DNA from: Albula goreensis
Taxonomy: Eukaryota > Chordata > Actinopteri > Albuliformes > Albulidae
Length of the DNA stretch: 64,000 nt
Assembly: GCA_022829145.1 (NCBI GenBank)
Contig: CM040762.1
Coordinates: forward strand, 23,554,436-23,618,435
Direction: 5' to 3'
In this document: piece after piece, positions 45,723 through 57,866 of the stretch
Layout: each line of letters opens with the position of its first letter
How positions within the stretch are numbered: the first letter of the stretch is position 1
Program-made: the position numbers and the translations under genes
Notes under the pieces: model-generated
Seen by the model: the letters and a program-made list of their open reading frames with translations, nothing else
Told to the model about the DNA's origin: nothing
Database searches by the model: none

Positions 45723-47728
45723 TCATATTTGAGTCTCTTGGACATTTTCCTTCGAGCCACTTTTGAACAGGAGAGGTTCGATTTGAGGGTTCTGGCTCTT
45801 ACCCATAAGACCCTTGAGAGATCCGTGTATCCCCAAAGGCGGGAGGGGCAGAGGTGACATTGAGCTGGGGTTGGGGCTGGTGCCGCTTCCAGACGTGTTC
45901 TGAAAACTGGACGAGGAAATGGGAACTGGGGTGCAGGAAATAGGGTTAGACTGGGATGGCTGGGAAAGGGGGGAGGGATTGTTATTGTTGTTGAGAACTC
46001 CACCCCCTACCCCTGTCCCATGGCCCATGCCAATCATATTGTTGTTGAAATGGTGTGTCTTGTAGTAATGGTTCAGATGATCGGCTCTGGCCAGATTGGG
46101 AAGGTTGACGATTTCGGGGTGGTGCAATCGTAAGCTCTGCCCTCCCCCGCTGCCTACCCCACCTCCAGAGTGAATGGTGGACCCCCCCGAAATCCCGCTC
46201 CCGCGTCCGGCGGCCCCCCCGGCTCCGATCTCGTCCTCCACGTTGATGATCTCGATGGCCCGGGCGGGCCCGTGGTGCTTGTGCAGCTGGTGCTGCTTCC
46301 GCAGCTTGTAAAAGACCACCAGCATCACCGCGGCCATGAACGTGATGGCCACGAAACAGCCGATGATGATTTTGGTGGTCTTCATCACGTCGTCCAGGCC
46401 ATTTACGTCAATAATGCCCGTAATGGGTACCGTCACTGCAGGGTCTGGGGATCTGGTGGCTCGGGGGGACGACCAAGATGAAACAGAAGATGACGTGGTG
46501 GCTAAAGTTGTTCCCACACCCCAAATATCTCCTGGGGGGGTAGGACCCAGAGAATGGATTATAGATGCATTTATTTCTGGACGCGGTTGATTACTTTCCC
46601 CAGGCTCTACGGTTTCCACAGTAACGGTGGTAAAGTAGGTGTAGTTGATGTTGACGTCAGCCGCCGTGACGTTGAGCACAGCCGTTGCCGTGGTGTTGCC
46701 GGCCGAGTTGGTCACCATGCAGGTGTATTGCCCCGTGTCCCGGAGGGTGACGTTGGTGAAGTTTAGGGTCCCGTCGTGCAGGACGGAGATCCTCACCCTG
46801 TAGGACCCGTGGGTCATGAGGGTGCCGTTTGGGGTTATCCAGTTGACCGAGGTCATCGACGTCCCCGTCCTGCACTTCAGTTCAGCCGCCATTCCCTCGG
46901 TGACATTCAGGTCGGTCGGGGGCTCCACGATCACGGGGGCGTAGCAGGTGAAGTGACTCTGGTCCAGTTCGCCGATGTACCGGCCCTTCAGCACAGGCGG
47001 GGCGTGGCAGCGGGCGCAGCAGGTGGTGTTGCTGGGCACCGTTTCCTTCAGCCACCAGCTCAGCCATAGTACGTCACAGTTACACACCCACGGGTTATGG
47101 TTGAGATGCACTCTCTCCAGCTTCTGCAGAGGCGTGAAGAGGTCATGTGGGAGGGAGTGCAGGGAATTATGGGAAAGGTTCAATTCCTCCAAGGCCTTGA
47201 GGTCATCAAAGGCATTGCGCTCGATGACCGACACCTGCGAGTGCATGAGCCAAAGCTTGCGGAGCGACACCAGGCCCTGGAAGAGCCCGGCCGGATGATC
47301 TTCAGCTGGTTTCCAGAAAGTTCCAGCTCTTCCAGACGCACCAGGGCCGTGAGGTTGGGGATGTCCTTCAGCCCACACATGCCCAGGTTCAGGTAGCGCA
47401 GGTTGATGAGCCCAACAAAGGCCGCATCGGATATGTAGTCCAGCTTCTTAAGCTCGCCCAGGTCGAGGCGGCGCAGCGACGGCACGCGGTGGAAGGCGTA
47501 CCCGGGCAGGGTCTCGATGGGGTTGTTGCGCAGCCAAAGCTCGCGAAGCTTGCTGAGATATTCAAAGGCCTGGGAGGGAACCAGCGTGAGCCGGTTGTCG
47601 AACAGCTCCAGGGTGTTGAGGTTCTGCAGGCCATTAAACGCGCCCACTTCGATCTGTCGGATGTGGTTCTTGGAGAGCTGTAGGATTTCCAGGTGTCTCA
47701 GCTGTTTGAAAGTGTCGGACTTGATCAC
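45723..47728 (-). CDS. lrrc4b: lrrc4b main coding exon (LRRs, LRRCT, Ig, TM, PDZ ligand), with a one-base frameshift
   Basis: Netrin-G ligand 3, a postsynaptic adhesion protein that binds LAR-family receptor phosphatases and PSD-95. On the minus strand the acceptor tgccag precedes 47728 and the frame opens [20 protein letters not shown]. It then shows about eight LRRs, an LRRCT cap ([18 protein letters not shown]), one Ig C2 domain (AAELKCRTG, then [15 protein letters not shown]), a Thr/Ser stalk, a membrane segment ([20 protein letters not shown]) and a Gly/Asn/Ser-rich cytoplasmic tail ending KENVQETQI with a tga at 45723-45725. LRRC4B is favoured over LRRC4 and LRRC4C by the Gly-rich tail and [14 protein letters not shown] end. 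The frame slips by one base inside the sixth or so LRR near 47279-47286 (gggctcttccagg where one more base is expected), either an assembly error or a real lesion. Full length with the first exon would be about 750 residues. Confidence 0.93.
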
Positions 47729-50077
47729 CTGGCACAGACACAGTGTGAAGTTACGATAATTCCACATCAACTCTTACACACATCATCATAGATTCGTACC
47801 CTGATGACTTCATTTTTATGTTTCGCTACTTTCCGACCAGTTTTTGACTGTCACCGACAACCAGAACTGAACAGCAATTTGCTTGCCTTTTTGTCTTGCA
47901 ACATAGAGGGAAAAATCAAGGAATTTCCACCAACACTCAAATCATGTTACATGATACGAAATGTTGTTTTCACAGTAAGTTTCAGATGCTCACCCGAAGG
48001 ATAAAAATAGATAGAGCTAAAAATATTTGATGAACACCAGGCTAAAAGTATCAATTAATTATCTCGAGCACAAAAGAAGATGTTGGATGTACTCTTCCAA
48101 CTGCACCCTTCCTTTCTAGCAACAGCAAAGCTAATTATTCAGCACCCCTGGGACAAACACAGTCGGGTTTGATGTGGGTTGAAGGGAAGCATCATCGCGC
48201 TGTGTGTGCAAAGGCCCGTTAGACTGATTGAATGCGTTTCTATGGGGATTATAATTATGGGCTATTGAGTGCATTCTCAGGGTCACATTGAATTGGTTTT
48301 GAATAACCTACCACTCTGCATAAACCCCCTTTTTTCTGCTGCCACTGTCTTAACTTACTCTAGGGCCCCACAGACAGGACAAGAACGGACCAAGGGAATG
48401 GGGATTATCCTCCATTTCACCTACGGCATTTAAAACACCTGTTCGTATACGTAACATGTTTACGGCCCAAACATGAGACGACCATTTTGCTGAAGATAAG
48501 GCTCCTATCTATCAATCCCTGTCAGTCATATATTACATTCTTTTGATTTGATTTATTTGCCCTTTTTACGTCTGACTAAATTCAAGTACAAAAATGTTGG
48601 TCAACCATGTTTATATCATTCATATGTTGGCTCTTCAGAAGCTAGAAAGCTTGACAGGGTAGCATAAAACAGCAGCTGCATTAGTGAGGTGAATACCCTC
48701 TGTCTATTCTACTGAAGGGACCTGAAGCAAGAAAAGTTACACTACATGCTTGAACGTTTGACACCATGGTATATTATGGAGGCTGTTTTGCTCTTTTTCC
48801 AGCCATTACTTTATATAGGGACACCATATAGTATAGAAGTGGCCTCTTGTTTTAACAAAAAATGTAATAGAAATACAGATGGTGCCAAACTTACCATGTT
48901 GCTACGTTCTGATAGTGGATAAGTGGAAAATATCGTAAGTCGAAAATGCATTTAATACACCTAACCTACCAAACATCATAGCCTAGCCTAGCCTAGCGTA
49001 AACGTGCTTAGAACACTTACATTAGCCTACAGTTGGGCGAAATCCTTACCACAAAGCCTATTTTATAATAAGGCGTTGAATACCTCAGGTTGCCCTATAT
49101 AAGGGTTCCTGCTGAACGCTTTAAATATAGTGCTATCGCACCATCGTAAAGTCGAAAAATCGAGACTCAGGGACCGTCTGCAGTACTGTGGAAGAAGAGA
49201 GCTACTTCCTGGTTCTTTCTGTAGACTCACAGATATGCCCCACTTGGCCTCCCTATTGTAAGATGGGTCTTTGAGTGGGGGTGGGGGGGGGGGTACCCTC
49301 AGGAGGCTACTTTCGGGGTGTGCTCAGTAAATCAATGCGCTCAGTAAATCTGCCTTGAGGCGCGAGCCATTTTTATATTTTTTAATCATTAGAAGAGCTC
49401 CAGGATACAACAGAAGTCAGAATCAAAATTCTCATACTTTGAAGGAAGTGAAAGCGTTAGCGTTAATCTTTATCTTTCTAATGAGATACCTTTCAGCGGA
49501 CCATTAAATATGCATGGAGAGCTTTGGTCAGATGGTTGGGAGAACTACAGAGATCTGCAAAGGGAAAAGCAGAACCGAAAAAAGACGAAATGTTTTCTGT
49601 TCCACTAACCTTATACTGTAAAGATGACTTTGAGGTGACATAAATTACCTGGGCACAGGGTCAGCAGTGACAACAGATTAGTAGGCTTTCTTATTGGCTG
49701 GGAGCGTCGTGCACATTTTCATTCTATCATACACACATAAGCCTCTCTTAAATCCAGCCAGTCTACATTCGCTCTGAAATTATGCAACACTTCAGTTCAG
49801 AAGTTCAGCTTTCACTGAAATTAAGAGAGACTGTTGTGTAAAAAAGTCGAGAAGACATAATGTTTGCCTGAGATAAACACTCACATGCAAGTTCAAAGCA
49901 CGCCATGTGTCTCTTAAGAGTTTTGAAATGTGCCAAGCAGCTTTGGACCACATGAGCTGGACAGAGCACACGTATCTACCAACACACACACAGTGTGGGA
50001 CAATACACATTTGTGTAGAGACTGATTTTTCAGTCAGTATTAATGCACACAATACACATCTTTCACGAAAAACGTAC
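47729..50077 (-). other. lrrc4b intron
   Basis: Intron between the signal-peptide/LRRNT exon and the main exon. The minus-strand donor is gtacgt at 50077 and the acceptor AG is at 47729-47730. It holds a Tigger fragment (48913-49180) and a G-rich run near 49275. No other gene. Confidence 0.8.
48913..49180. mobile_element. Tigger element 3' fragment in lrrc4b intron
   Basis: Contains atcgtaagtcgaaaatgcat, then taatacacctaacctaccaa, agaacacttacattagccta, cagttgggc, aagcctattttataataa and finally caccatcgtaaagtcgaaaa with gggaccgtctg at the end. In this order they match the 3' portion of mammalian Tigger (Tigger1/2) consensus from memory, with an internal gap. The outer TA is changed to ca. No transposase part remains. 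Confidence 0.75.
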
Positions 50078-50323
50078 CTGTATTGAATTTTCCTGAAGGT
50101 TGAGGTATCGAGTGTTGACGGATATTTGTTCAGGCACCTCCTCCAAGTTCCGCCTTGTACAAATCACTCGGCTGGCCTGATTCGAACAGCTGCAAAGGGC
50201 GGGACAGGAAGAGGCGGCTCCAGCCAATTCTGGCCCAGGAAGGAGGAGCCGCAACAGCAGCTGGGCCAATAGAAGGAGAAGGGGGGAGGGGCTGGGAAGG
50301 CCGGTCACCGTGGCAATGTGCAT
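50078..50323 (-). CDS. lrrc4b: lrrc4b first coding exon (signal peptide and LRRNT)
   Basis: The ATG at 50323 starts 82 codons. A Leu-rich signal peptide ([19 protein letters not shown]) is followed by an LRRNT cap with [16 protein letters not shown] and the first LRR ([13 protein letters not shown]). The exon ends at 50078 before gtacgt, phase 0, and joins VIKSDTF of the next exon in frame, as expected for LRRC4 family proteins. Upstream non-coding exons are not identified. Confidence 0.92.
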
Positions 50324-52629
50324 GGCAACTGGGTCATGACCCTCCCTGTTTCCAAGTATGTAGAGTTGAATCCAGACAGAGAGATCTAGCTTTCACTGTC
50401 TCTCCAACATTATCTTATTGAAACCATCAGTTGAAAGGTATCCCTGTATCTTCTACTACGTTTACTTCTTCACTTGCTTCTGTTTATTTGAGTTTATATA
50501 TGTACATATCAAGATATCGCTTCTGTTGTCTTATCCCTTTTTTCCTCTGGATCTTGTGTTCTGTGCTTCTGAAGAAAACACGTGTTACTGTAAAAAAAAG
50601 AAAGAAAAGAGAGCAACCAATTAGCAGAGTACATGGGAAATGTGTACTTTAATTTTAGAGTATACATCATTTACAAAGTACATGCATCACATTTACGGGG
50701 AGTTCTGGCTGGGGTGACATGGTAGCTCAGTAGTTACCACTGTGGCCTCATGGGAAGATGGACTCAGGTTCGAATACCACAATGGCCAAGTCTTTTCTGT
50801 GTGGAGTTCGTATGAGTGGGGTTACTCCCGGTTCTCCATTTTCCTCCCACAGGTCAAAGGTACACAGTATGCCTTGACTGTGACATATTACTTTGTACTG
50901 TACCTGGTGCAGAGCAGTAAACAAAAAGCCAAATACTCATTCAAATTCATTTTGAATGACACTACATACCCTGTAAAAATAGCCAGGTGCTATTTTTGAT
51001 GCCCGATCTTTCTCTTTCTTATGTTCTCAAAATATGTACAATTAGTTTGCTTAATGACTTGTTATGACTAAATCCAGTAAATAAATTGCCATTAATGGCT
51101 CAAAATGGTTTAAAATATTCAAAATAGTAATTAGGAAGCACGTTTCTGTTGGATGACTCCGGGTGCTATATTCAAGTGTTGTGCATTCACCCAGATGCAA
51201 TGTGTTGCATTGTGCCCACCGAATTTCAGTATGACTGCAAACTGCAGCACATTCTGATTTTTGATTGGTTCACACAACAATATGACAGCCAAGGAAAAAA
51301 AAGTTCTTCATTCCTACTTCGTTATTTATAATGGGCTGACGAGAGAGAAGGATATTGACCAATTCAGATATATTATCAATAAATATGATAAAAAACTGAC
51401 ATCTTGACCCATTTGACAATAGCGCATTAACAGAGACGCCGCAAGAAGAGACAGGGAAGGAGAGATTAGTCCATTGATAGATGACTGTACAGCTGCACAG
51501 AGAGAAAAAATTATCAACACTAATAAATGAATACTGAACAGCTGCAGAGGGAGAGAAAGAGAAAGAGAGGGAGGAAGAAAAAGAGGGAGACAGAGAGGTA
51601 AAGACAGAGACATTAATATTAATCATCACTCCCAGAGAGTGAAGGAGGGAGGGAGAAAACTCAATACAGAGAAATGAATATAAAGCAGAGAGAGATGAAG
51701 GGAGGGGAACGACAATACGAAGAGATGAATATAAAGCAGAGCGATTCGGGGATGGGGGGACGACTCAATACAGAGGAATGAATATTTAAAGCAAGAAGAG
51801 ATGGAGGGAGAGAGAGAGAGAGAGAAAGAGCCAAAATGAGGAAACAAAAGAATGGAAAACCTTGGAAGATTATCACTTTTAGAGGCTGCATTAGTCATTT
51901 AAGCGTACGCCCAGCGCAGAGAAACTCAACAAACACAGAGTACACCGCAAGGAGCAACTGCATCAAGTCGACATACTGTAAATGCATGCATAGATGTATG
52001 CTACCCTAATGGCGGCTCATACCATCGAAACATTCCTAATTTCTCCAGCAGGAAGTAGAATCACATCCTGCAGGACGGGACTACACTCCAGAACAGGCGT
52101 ACACTTTTCAGTACCCTGGTGAATTCTGATTTTGAGTACCACGCAGAGGGGCAGACTTGACTCTGCTCCCGATATTCTAAAATCAGGACACACTCTAATT
52201 ACAAGGCAAGTGAACCAGAACCAAAATGTCCATGTTAGCTTTTTCTCTACACTGCTACATACGATATATCTTGTCTGCTGTCAGTGATTGAGTGTCACTG
52301 CTGCACTATACCTGATTGCTCGGCTAACTGGAGGTATTCTCTATAACTTATAATGGCCGGTCAGAACTGAAGGCCTGTCTCATTGCTGTAACTTCCTCCA
52401 AAACCTGAGGACGGCGAGACGGCACCCATCCTCTCTAATATGAAGTTAGCTAACTATTCTTATCACTCTGCAAGATGCCAGCTAAATACAGTACTTGAAT
52501 TTAACCAATCACTGTGCTCTGCTGCATACAGTGCTTGAATTCAACCAATCACTGTGTGTGCTGATTGTGGATCTGCTCAGTATGAGGTTCATCATGCCTC
52601 TCTCTTTCATCAGTCCTGCCAGCTAAGCC
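50324..52629. other. upstream of lrrc4b: possible promoter side, no gene recognised
   Basis: Holds a SINE (50711-50870), GA-rich tracts at 51540-51660 and 51800-51830, and diverged tandem blocks (atgaatataaagcagag) at 51670-51800. Any 5' UTR exon of lrrc4b would lie here or further right, but I cannot place it. Confidence 0.4.
50711..50870 (+). mobile_element. tRNA-derived SINE
   Basis: The A-box-like tggtagctcagtagttacc and B-box ggttcgaata give a tRNA-type RNA polymerase III promoter. The body has ttctgtgtggagttcg and ttttcctcccacaggtcaaa, the widespread fish SINE body. The tail is not resolved. Confidence 0.75.
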
Positions 52630-52639
52630 ACTGCAATGA

Positions 52640-53030
52640 CAACACCGGAGGACTGCACAGCCTGGATGATGTCACAGTCAGTCAAAATGATGTAACAGGC
52701 AGCTACGCTGCCATAATGATGTCATCGACAGCCTGAATGATGCCATAAACAGCTGCACAGCCTGAATGATATCACAGACAATCTGAATGACACCACAAAC
52801 AGCTGCACAGCCTGAATGATGTCACAGACAGCTTCACAGACTGAATGATGTCACAGACAGCCTGAATGACACCACCAACAGCTGCACATCCTGAATGATG
52901 TCACAGACAGCTTCACAGACTGAATGATGTCACAGACAGCCTGAATGACACCACAAACAGCTGCACAGCCTGAATGATGTCACAGACAGCTTCACAGCCT
53001 GAATGATGTCACAGACAGCGAGAAAGTTCC
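52640..53030 (+). repeat. minisatellite with CRE-like cores
   Basis: Tandem units of about 25-40 bases with cctgaatgatgtcacagaca and caccacaaacagctgcacag alternating. About nine copies carry tgatgtca, one base from the ATF/CREB site TGACGTCA. Confidence 0.9.
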
Positions 53031-56000
53031 CAACCAACCAAGTGAACCGCTAGTTAGCAATGAGGTGGGAGTTAATCTGCTCCTTTAGTTCATGTTTTAC
53101 TATTATATTAGCCAAAACAGGTGAGAGCTTTGGATTTCCACTTCAGGATTTCCATAGTAACTTTCATTGATTTGCTATGAGACCTCCCACTAACCACCTT
53201 CTTCAGTGTCTCACTTCCAAAAATGTTAAGATTCAATATATTTGTTCTCTGTGAATGGACATGGAGCTTTCTCAGGAGTTGTTTAATCTAACTCCATCAC
53301 ACAGCGGCATTTTATTAAGCCAAACGTCTGCATTTAAATATTCAAAATGACTAAATGAAAGTTACAATGTGCCATTACTCCAAAACAAACATAGCTTAGA
53401 TGAGGACCAAGTATGCATTAATAGATAAAAAAGTAATTTGCTTCTAAGAAGCGGTGAAAGAAGTACTTCAGACTACTCAGGTGTTTAGTTTGGGTGCCAT
53501 CAATTATCAAAATCTTCAGACACTAAATCATTTTTCTCCAAAGTAATGTTTGCAGGAACGCTTACTATATTGGTTTCTGGCTACAGAATCGATTTCGGAG
53601 CAATCTAAAATGGTGAGTGTCCATATTTACTTTTCTTTGACCAGCTGTAAATTCCGCTTTGAGTTAGTTCACCTTTTAGGTCTGTTTCACACTAGGAGTA
53701 GCGTTAGTCCGTATCTGTGTGACCGGCTTATATACAGCATGTCTACCTTACTTCCAGCTGTTCATGCACATCCTAATTACATTTTAAACATACAATAATA
53801 TGGGTGCTGTCATGGTAATTTAAAAGGATGCTGACCTAATGAATTAAATAATTAAGGATGATTAATCCTAAATCAGCTGTCCTGCTTTGGCAGGCGATTT
53901 TAACCCTTAGTGATCCAGATAACAAACAAACGAAATCACATTTTCACTTGCGATGAACCATGAACACTTTACAGCTCAGAATTAGTTTTCGCCATCTTTT
54001 GCGGTCAATATTATGAATATATGCACTGGCTGTCTGAAATGAGGTATAAAGTGAAGTCCTGCAACGACAGTAGTCAAAGGAGGTCCTGACGCCAACGTCA
54101 CGTATTACCTTATATTTAAGCTCTGCGATCCGCCTCCGATTTTATGGTCTCTTAATCTATTTAACCTTTCTGAAGCTTAATGGTCGTAAAAGCAGTGTTT
54201 GCTTTACATCAGTCAGCATCCCTCCACAGAGCCGCAGTCCGAAGTCTCTCAAAACAGGTACAAGTACAGAAACAAAACACAAGCACAGAAACAAACGTCT
54301 TTGTCGAAGTTCTAGCACTAACCCACCATGGAGCTGTCAAGCTTAAAAGAAAAATCACCGGCGACTTATTGACTTGCCTGCTAAGTTTTTATTTACACCA
54401 TCTTTATGTCTAGATTCGAGGCAATGCATGAGAATTGTAATGAGACGTTAAAAATGGAACAATGCTTACCGGGATCAAGAAATCCCGATATTTTTAACAG
54501 GACAATGTGACTGTACTTGTGTGTAAAGGAGCTATTAACGACAACTTGCCACCCCCAAAGAATTCAGTCGGCCGCCTGCACTAGGCCAATAGTTTGACTT
54601 GAATCGTCAATGGAATTTGATTACATTTGATCAGATATGCATTGCTCAAGTTGGTTACATAAATAAACAGAATAAGCAACAGTATTTTTATGCCTCAAAG
54701 AGACACATTACTGTTATCAATGGGAACCACTACGGGTTCACGGTACAGACTGAATCACGGGTCTCGTGCTCGATTTGGATATGACCATACGAAGGCATAT
54801 GGCGTTCCGGAAATCTGTTTATCAGTCTGTACGGTGGCAGTATCATCACAGAATATGGGAACATCTTGTGGAAAAAAAAAATGTTTGCATCATAGGATAC
54901 AAACTGTTGTGTAAAATGTCTCCATGCGTGGCGGTTGGGAACAGGCAGCGTGGGTCCAAAGGTCGCTCCGGCGCGCTCCCATCCATTACATCACAAACGC
55001 ACCCATGCCGCACTGCTGCCGGTCCAGATGTAGGAGAAAGACTAAAACATGACTCATCTGACTGTTTCTTTCTGACACTGCTTAGATTCCCAAAGCCTGG
55101 TGCTCATTACTCCAGATAAAACACTGTTGCATGATGGCTGTGTTTACGAGGGTTTTCTAAATCGCTGGCCTACCACAGATATCAACTTTGTGAAATTCAT
55201 ATGGATTTTTGTTGATGCTGGGTCGAAGAGGTGTAGATTCATTACTGTGTTAATTTCTGCGGTCAAGGTTTTGTGGTTTTTAACAGCTATGCAGTTAAGG
55301 ATTCGTCTATTCTTCTCAGTGAGCTTTGATCCGCAACAACTGTTCTTCACTCTCCTTGCTGTTTTTTTTTTTTATTATTTGGCATATGGCGGAATGGTTT
55401 TAACAATACTCATCCTCAAATTAAATGTTTTGCCATTTCGGTGACTTACACACCTGCAATTCAGGTATTAACTTTTTGACCAAAACCAATGTTGTGTATC
55501 TCATGTTGCTTTAGAAACTAAAATCTTGACTTTAGAAAAAAACATTACACCCACACATGCATGCACACACAAACACACGAACACATGCATATTTTTCAGA
55601 CTACATCAGTTATGGCCCCCTCATATTAACACCATGTATGTACAGTACGTGACTATTACATTTGTGTATTTAGATGACTGCAACGAACAGAGCAAGACGC
55701 AGCAAACCAATAAAAAAACATGCAAACCTGTTCTCCTTTGGGCTTCATGTTTTACTGTACATTGACAAATATTACTTTTCTCTTGGCAGAAAAAAACACC
55801 AACATTTGTAGTCACAAACCATAGAAGATTATATAATATAACATCAACGTAACATGTGCAAAATATTGTGTTGGTTATATGAGTGTTGGTTTCCAGTCTG
55901 GAACATCAAATGTGCTCTAAGATCGCTCTCAGACAAATTTTATATGATGCTAACACTGTGATCACACTTGACCTCACTGTTTATTCATTTGACTGAGCTA

Positions 56001-56080
56001 ATGGAAACGCCTCAAGACTGAGTCCTTTCTTAGACACTAATGATTCAAATCCCAGCACAGAGATATGATTGTAAAATGTG
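53031..56080. other. intergenic, no gene recognised
   Basis: Several short plus-strand open frames (54180-54413, 54766-55119, 55100-55444) have no recognisable domain or splice context. Nothing else supported. Confidence 0.45.
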
Positions 56081-56236
56081 AGTGTAAAATGCCAGTGTAA
56101 AATGCTAGTGTACACTGCTAGTGTAAAATGCTAGTGTAAAATGCCAGTGTAAAATGCTAGTGTACACTGCTAGTGTAAAATGCCAGTGTAAAATTCTAGT
56201 GTACACTGCTAGTGTAAAATGCTAAAGTGTAAAATG
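56081..56236 (+). repeat. minisatellite, 13 bp unit (agtgtaaaatgcy)
   Basis: About twelve copies of a 13 bp unit with agtgtaaaatgcc / agtgtaaaatgct / agtgtacactgct variants arranged in a partly regular higher-order pattern. Confidence 0.92.
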
Positions 56237-57344
56237 CCTGCTGTCTGTCCAGTATATGTGAAATGCTTGATTGCCATTCACAGGAACATATCAGCAACAT
56301 TAAGCATTGACTACAACATTAATCATCTTATCTGGCTCTTGAAAATGTAACATGTACAGTTAAACACAAGCTCAATTAAGTATGAAGGTATATTCTAATT
56401 TCTGACTAAACATTTTATTGAGAATTAACTGTATTTTATTTTGTATTTAACTATATTTAAACAGTATGAGACTCTTCTTACAGCCAAAGCAGCTTGCAAA
56501 AGTGGATTATGGTTGGCTTATTTCTTGATAGTACTATGAATGCTTCCTATCTGTGTTCCTTCATCACCCCTGTGAAATATACATGAGTATATTATTATCA
56601 AAAACCCAGATATTTTCTATTTAAGTCAAATGTGAAACGAGGTGCATGTTGATCAGGTAGCTGAACTGTAATACAGTCGGCCCACCTTATCCGCAGGTAT
56701 ATGGTTCCAGGAACCCCACGGATGCTCAGGACACAAGTAATTTCACCCTATACGTGTTCATAACTTCAATCCCCACTTATATGTACTACTAAGAACTGCT
56801 AAAAGCCACGTAAATCATACCGACTACAGTATCCTTGCAAGGGAATTTCAGATTTCCTTTTCGAGAATGTTCCTGATTTTTTAAAAATATTCGTGAGTCC
56901 TCTCTCAAATGCCAGTGTCTGCAAACTGAGCCCATAGGTCGAGATCTTTCAAAGGAAAGCGGGAGAATATCAACCTCACAGCGATGTCTTGGTACGCTAA
57001 CAGCCCGGCTTCTAGAAACTCCAAGCACACAAAACGTTATACTTCAAAATGCTTACATAATGCAACACATTTGGTATACACTGTTGTCAGTATTTACCCT
57101 TTTGAACACTTTGCCGAACCTGTTCACCTCTAAGGGTCCCCCTGCCCCAGAGCACAGGGACGGTGGTCCAGCCACATTTTCCAGTCAACCTGTAAATATT
57201 GTTTTGACCCAAGTATCTGATAAGAGATTAACCCGCAACACTGTCACACATTAACCCTTTCTCTGCTCCCTGTCTGTCTCTCTGGAAAATCCAGTCTTCA
57301 TCCATTTGTCCTTCTCTGTCTCAGTTCAGATCTTTGCAGGTGGT
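56237..57344. other. intergenic with Tigger end
   Basis: No gene recognised apart from the Tigger-like terminus at 56674. Confidence 0.45.
56674..56830. mobile_element. Tigger-type terminal fragment
   Basis: cagtcggcccaccttatccg, then ggttccaggaaccccacgga and tgctcaggacac after a TA dinucleotide (56672-56673) resembles Tigger ends that read cagtcggccctccgtatccg in mammals. The opposite end is not identified, so the limits are approximate. Confidence 0.5.
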
Positions 57345-57358
57345 TGCTATGGTTACCT
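57345..57358. promoter_or_regulatory. RFX X-box-like motif
   Basis: gttgctatggttac, an X-box with both half-sites, followed by a CT-rich run. Confidence 0.4.
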
Positions 57359-57374
57359 TTTCACCAAACTCTCT

Positions 57375-57607
57375 CTGACTATCTCTCTCTCTCTCTCCCT
57401 ATGCAGCTGTATCCCTCTAAATTTTCCATCCCCTTATCTCTCTCTTTCATTGACACACACACACACACAAAGACACAAACGTGCTCACACACACATACAC
57501 GCACATACACATGGTCACGGAAAAATTCCCAGAAGCATGTGCACACACGTGTGCATGGTTGTGTCCACACACACATGCATGTGCACACACACACACACAC
57601 ACACACA
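57375..57607. repeat. CT and CA simple repeats
   Basis: (CT)n at 57379-57400 followed by three (CA)n blocks (57453-57470, 57487-57510, 57584-57607) with interruptions. Open frames here are low complexity. Confidence 0.9.
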
Positions 57608-57737
57608 GTGACAAAACCAAACCCATCCCAGCTGGCCCGGTGAGTTACGGCCGGGAGAGACAGACATGGGCAGCCAATCAGATCCCAGCCTTCGGTCTAT
57701 GCTCCCAGTAGGGCCTGGTCTCCACTTCCGGATGTGC

Positions 57738-57866
57738 CAACTAATCGGGCACTTTCCGTCCCACTGATAAACCAATCAGGCACTCTCTGTCCCACTGATA
57801 AACCAATCAGGCACTTTATGTCCCACTGGTCAGCCAATCAGGAACTTTCTGTCCCATTGAGATTCC
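57738..57866 (+). repeat. minisatellite, ~31 bp unit containing CCAAT
   Basis: Four copies of a unit of the form actgataaaccaatcaggca plus ctttctgtccc. Each holds accaatcag, an inverted-CCAAT-like core. Confidence 0.92.
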
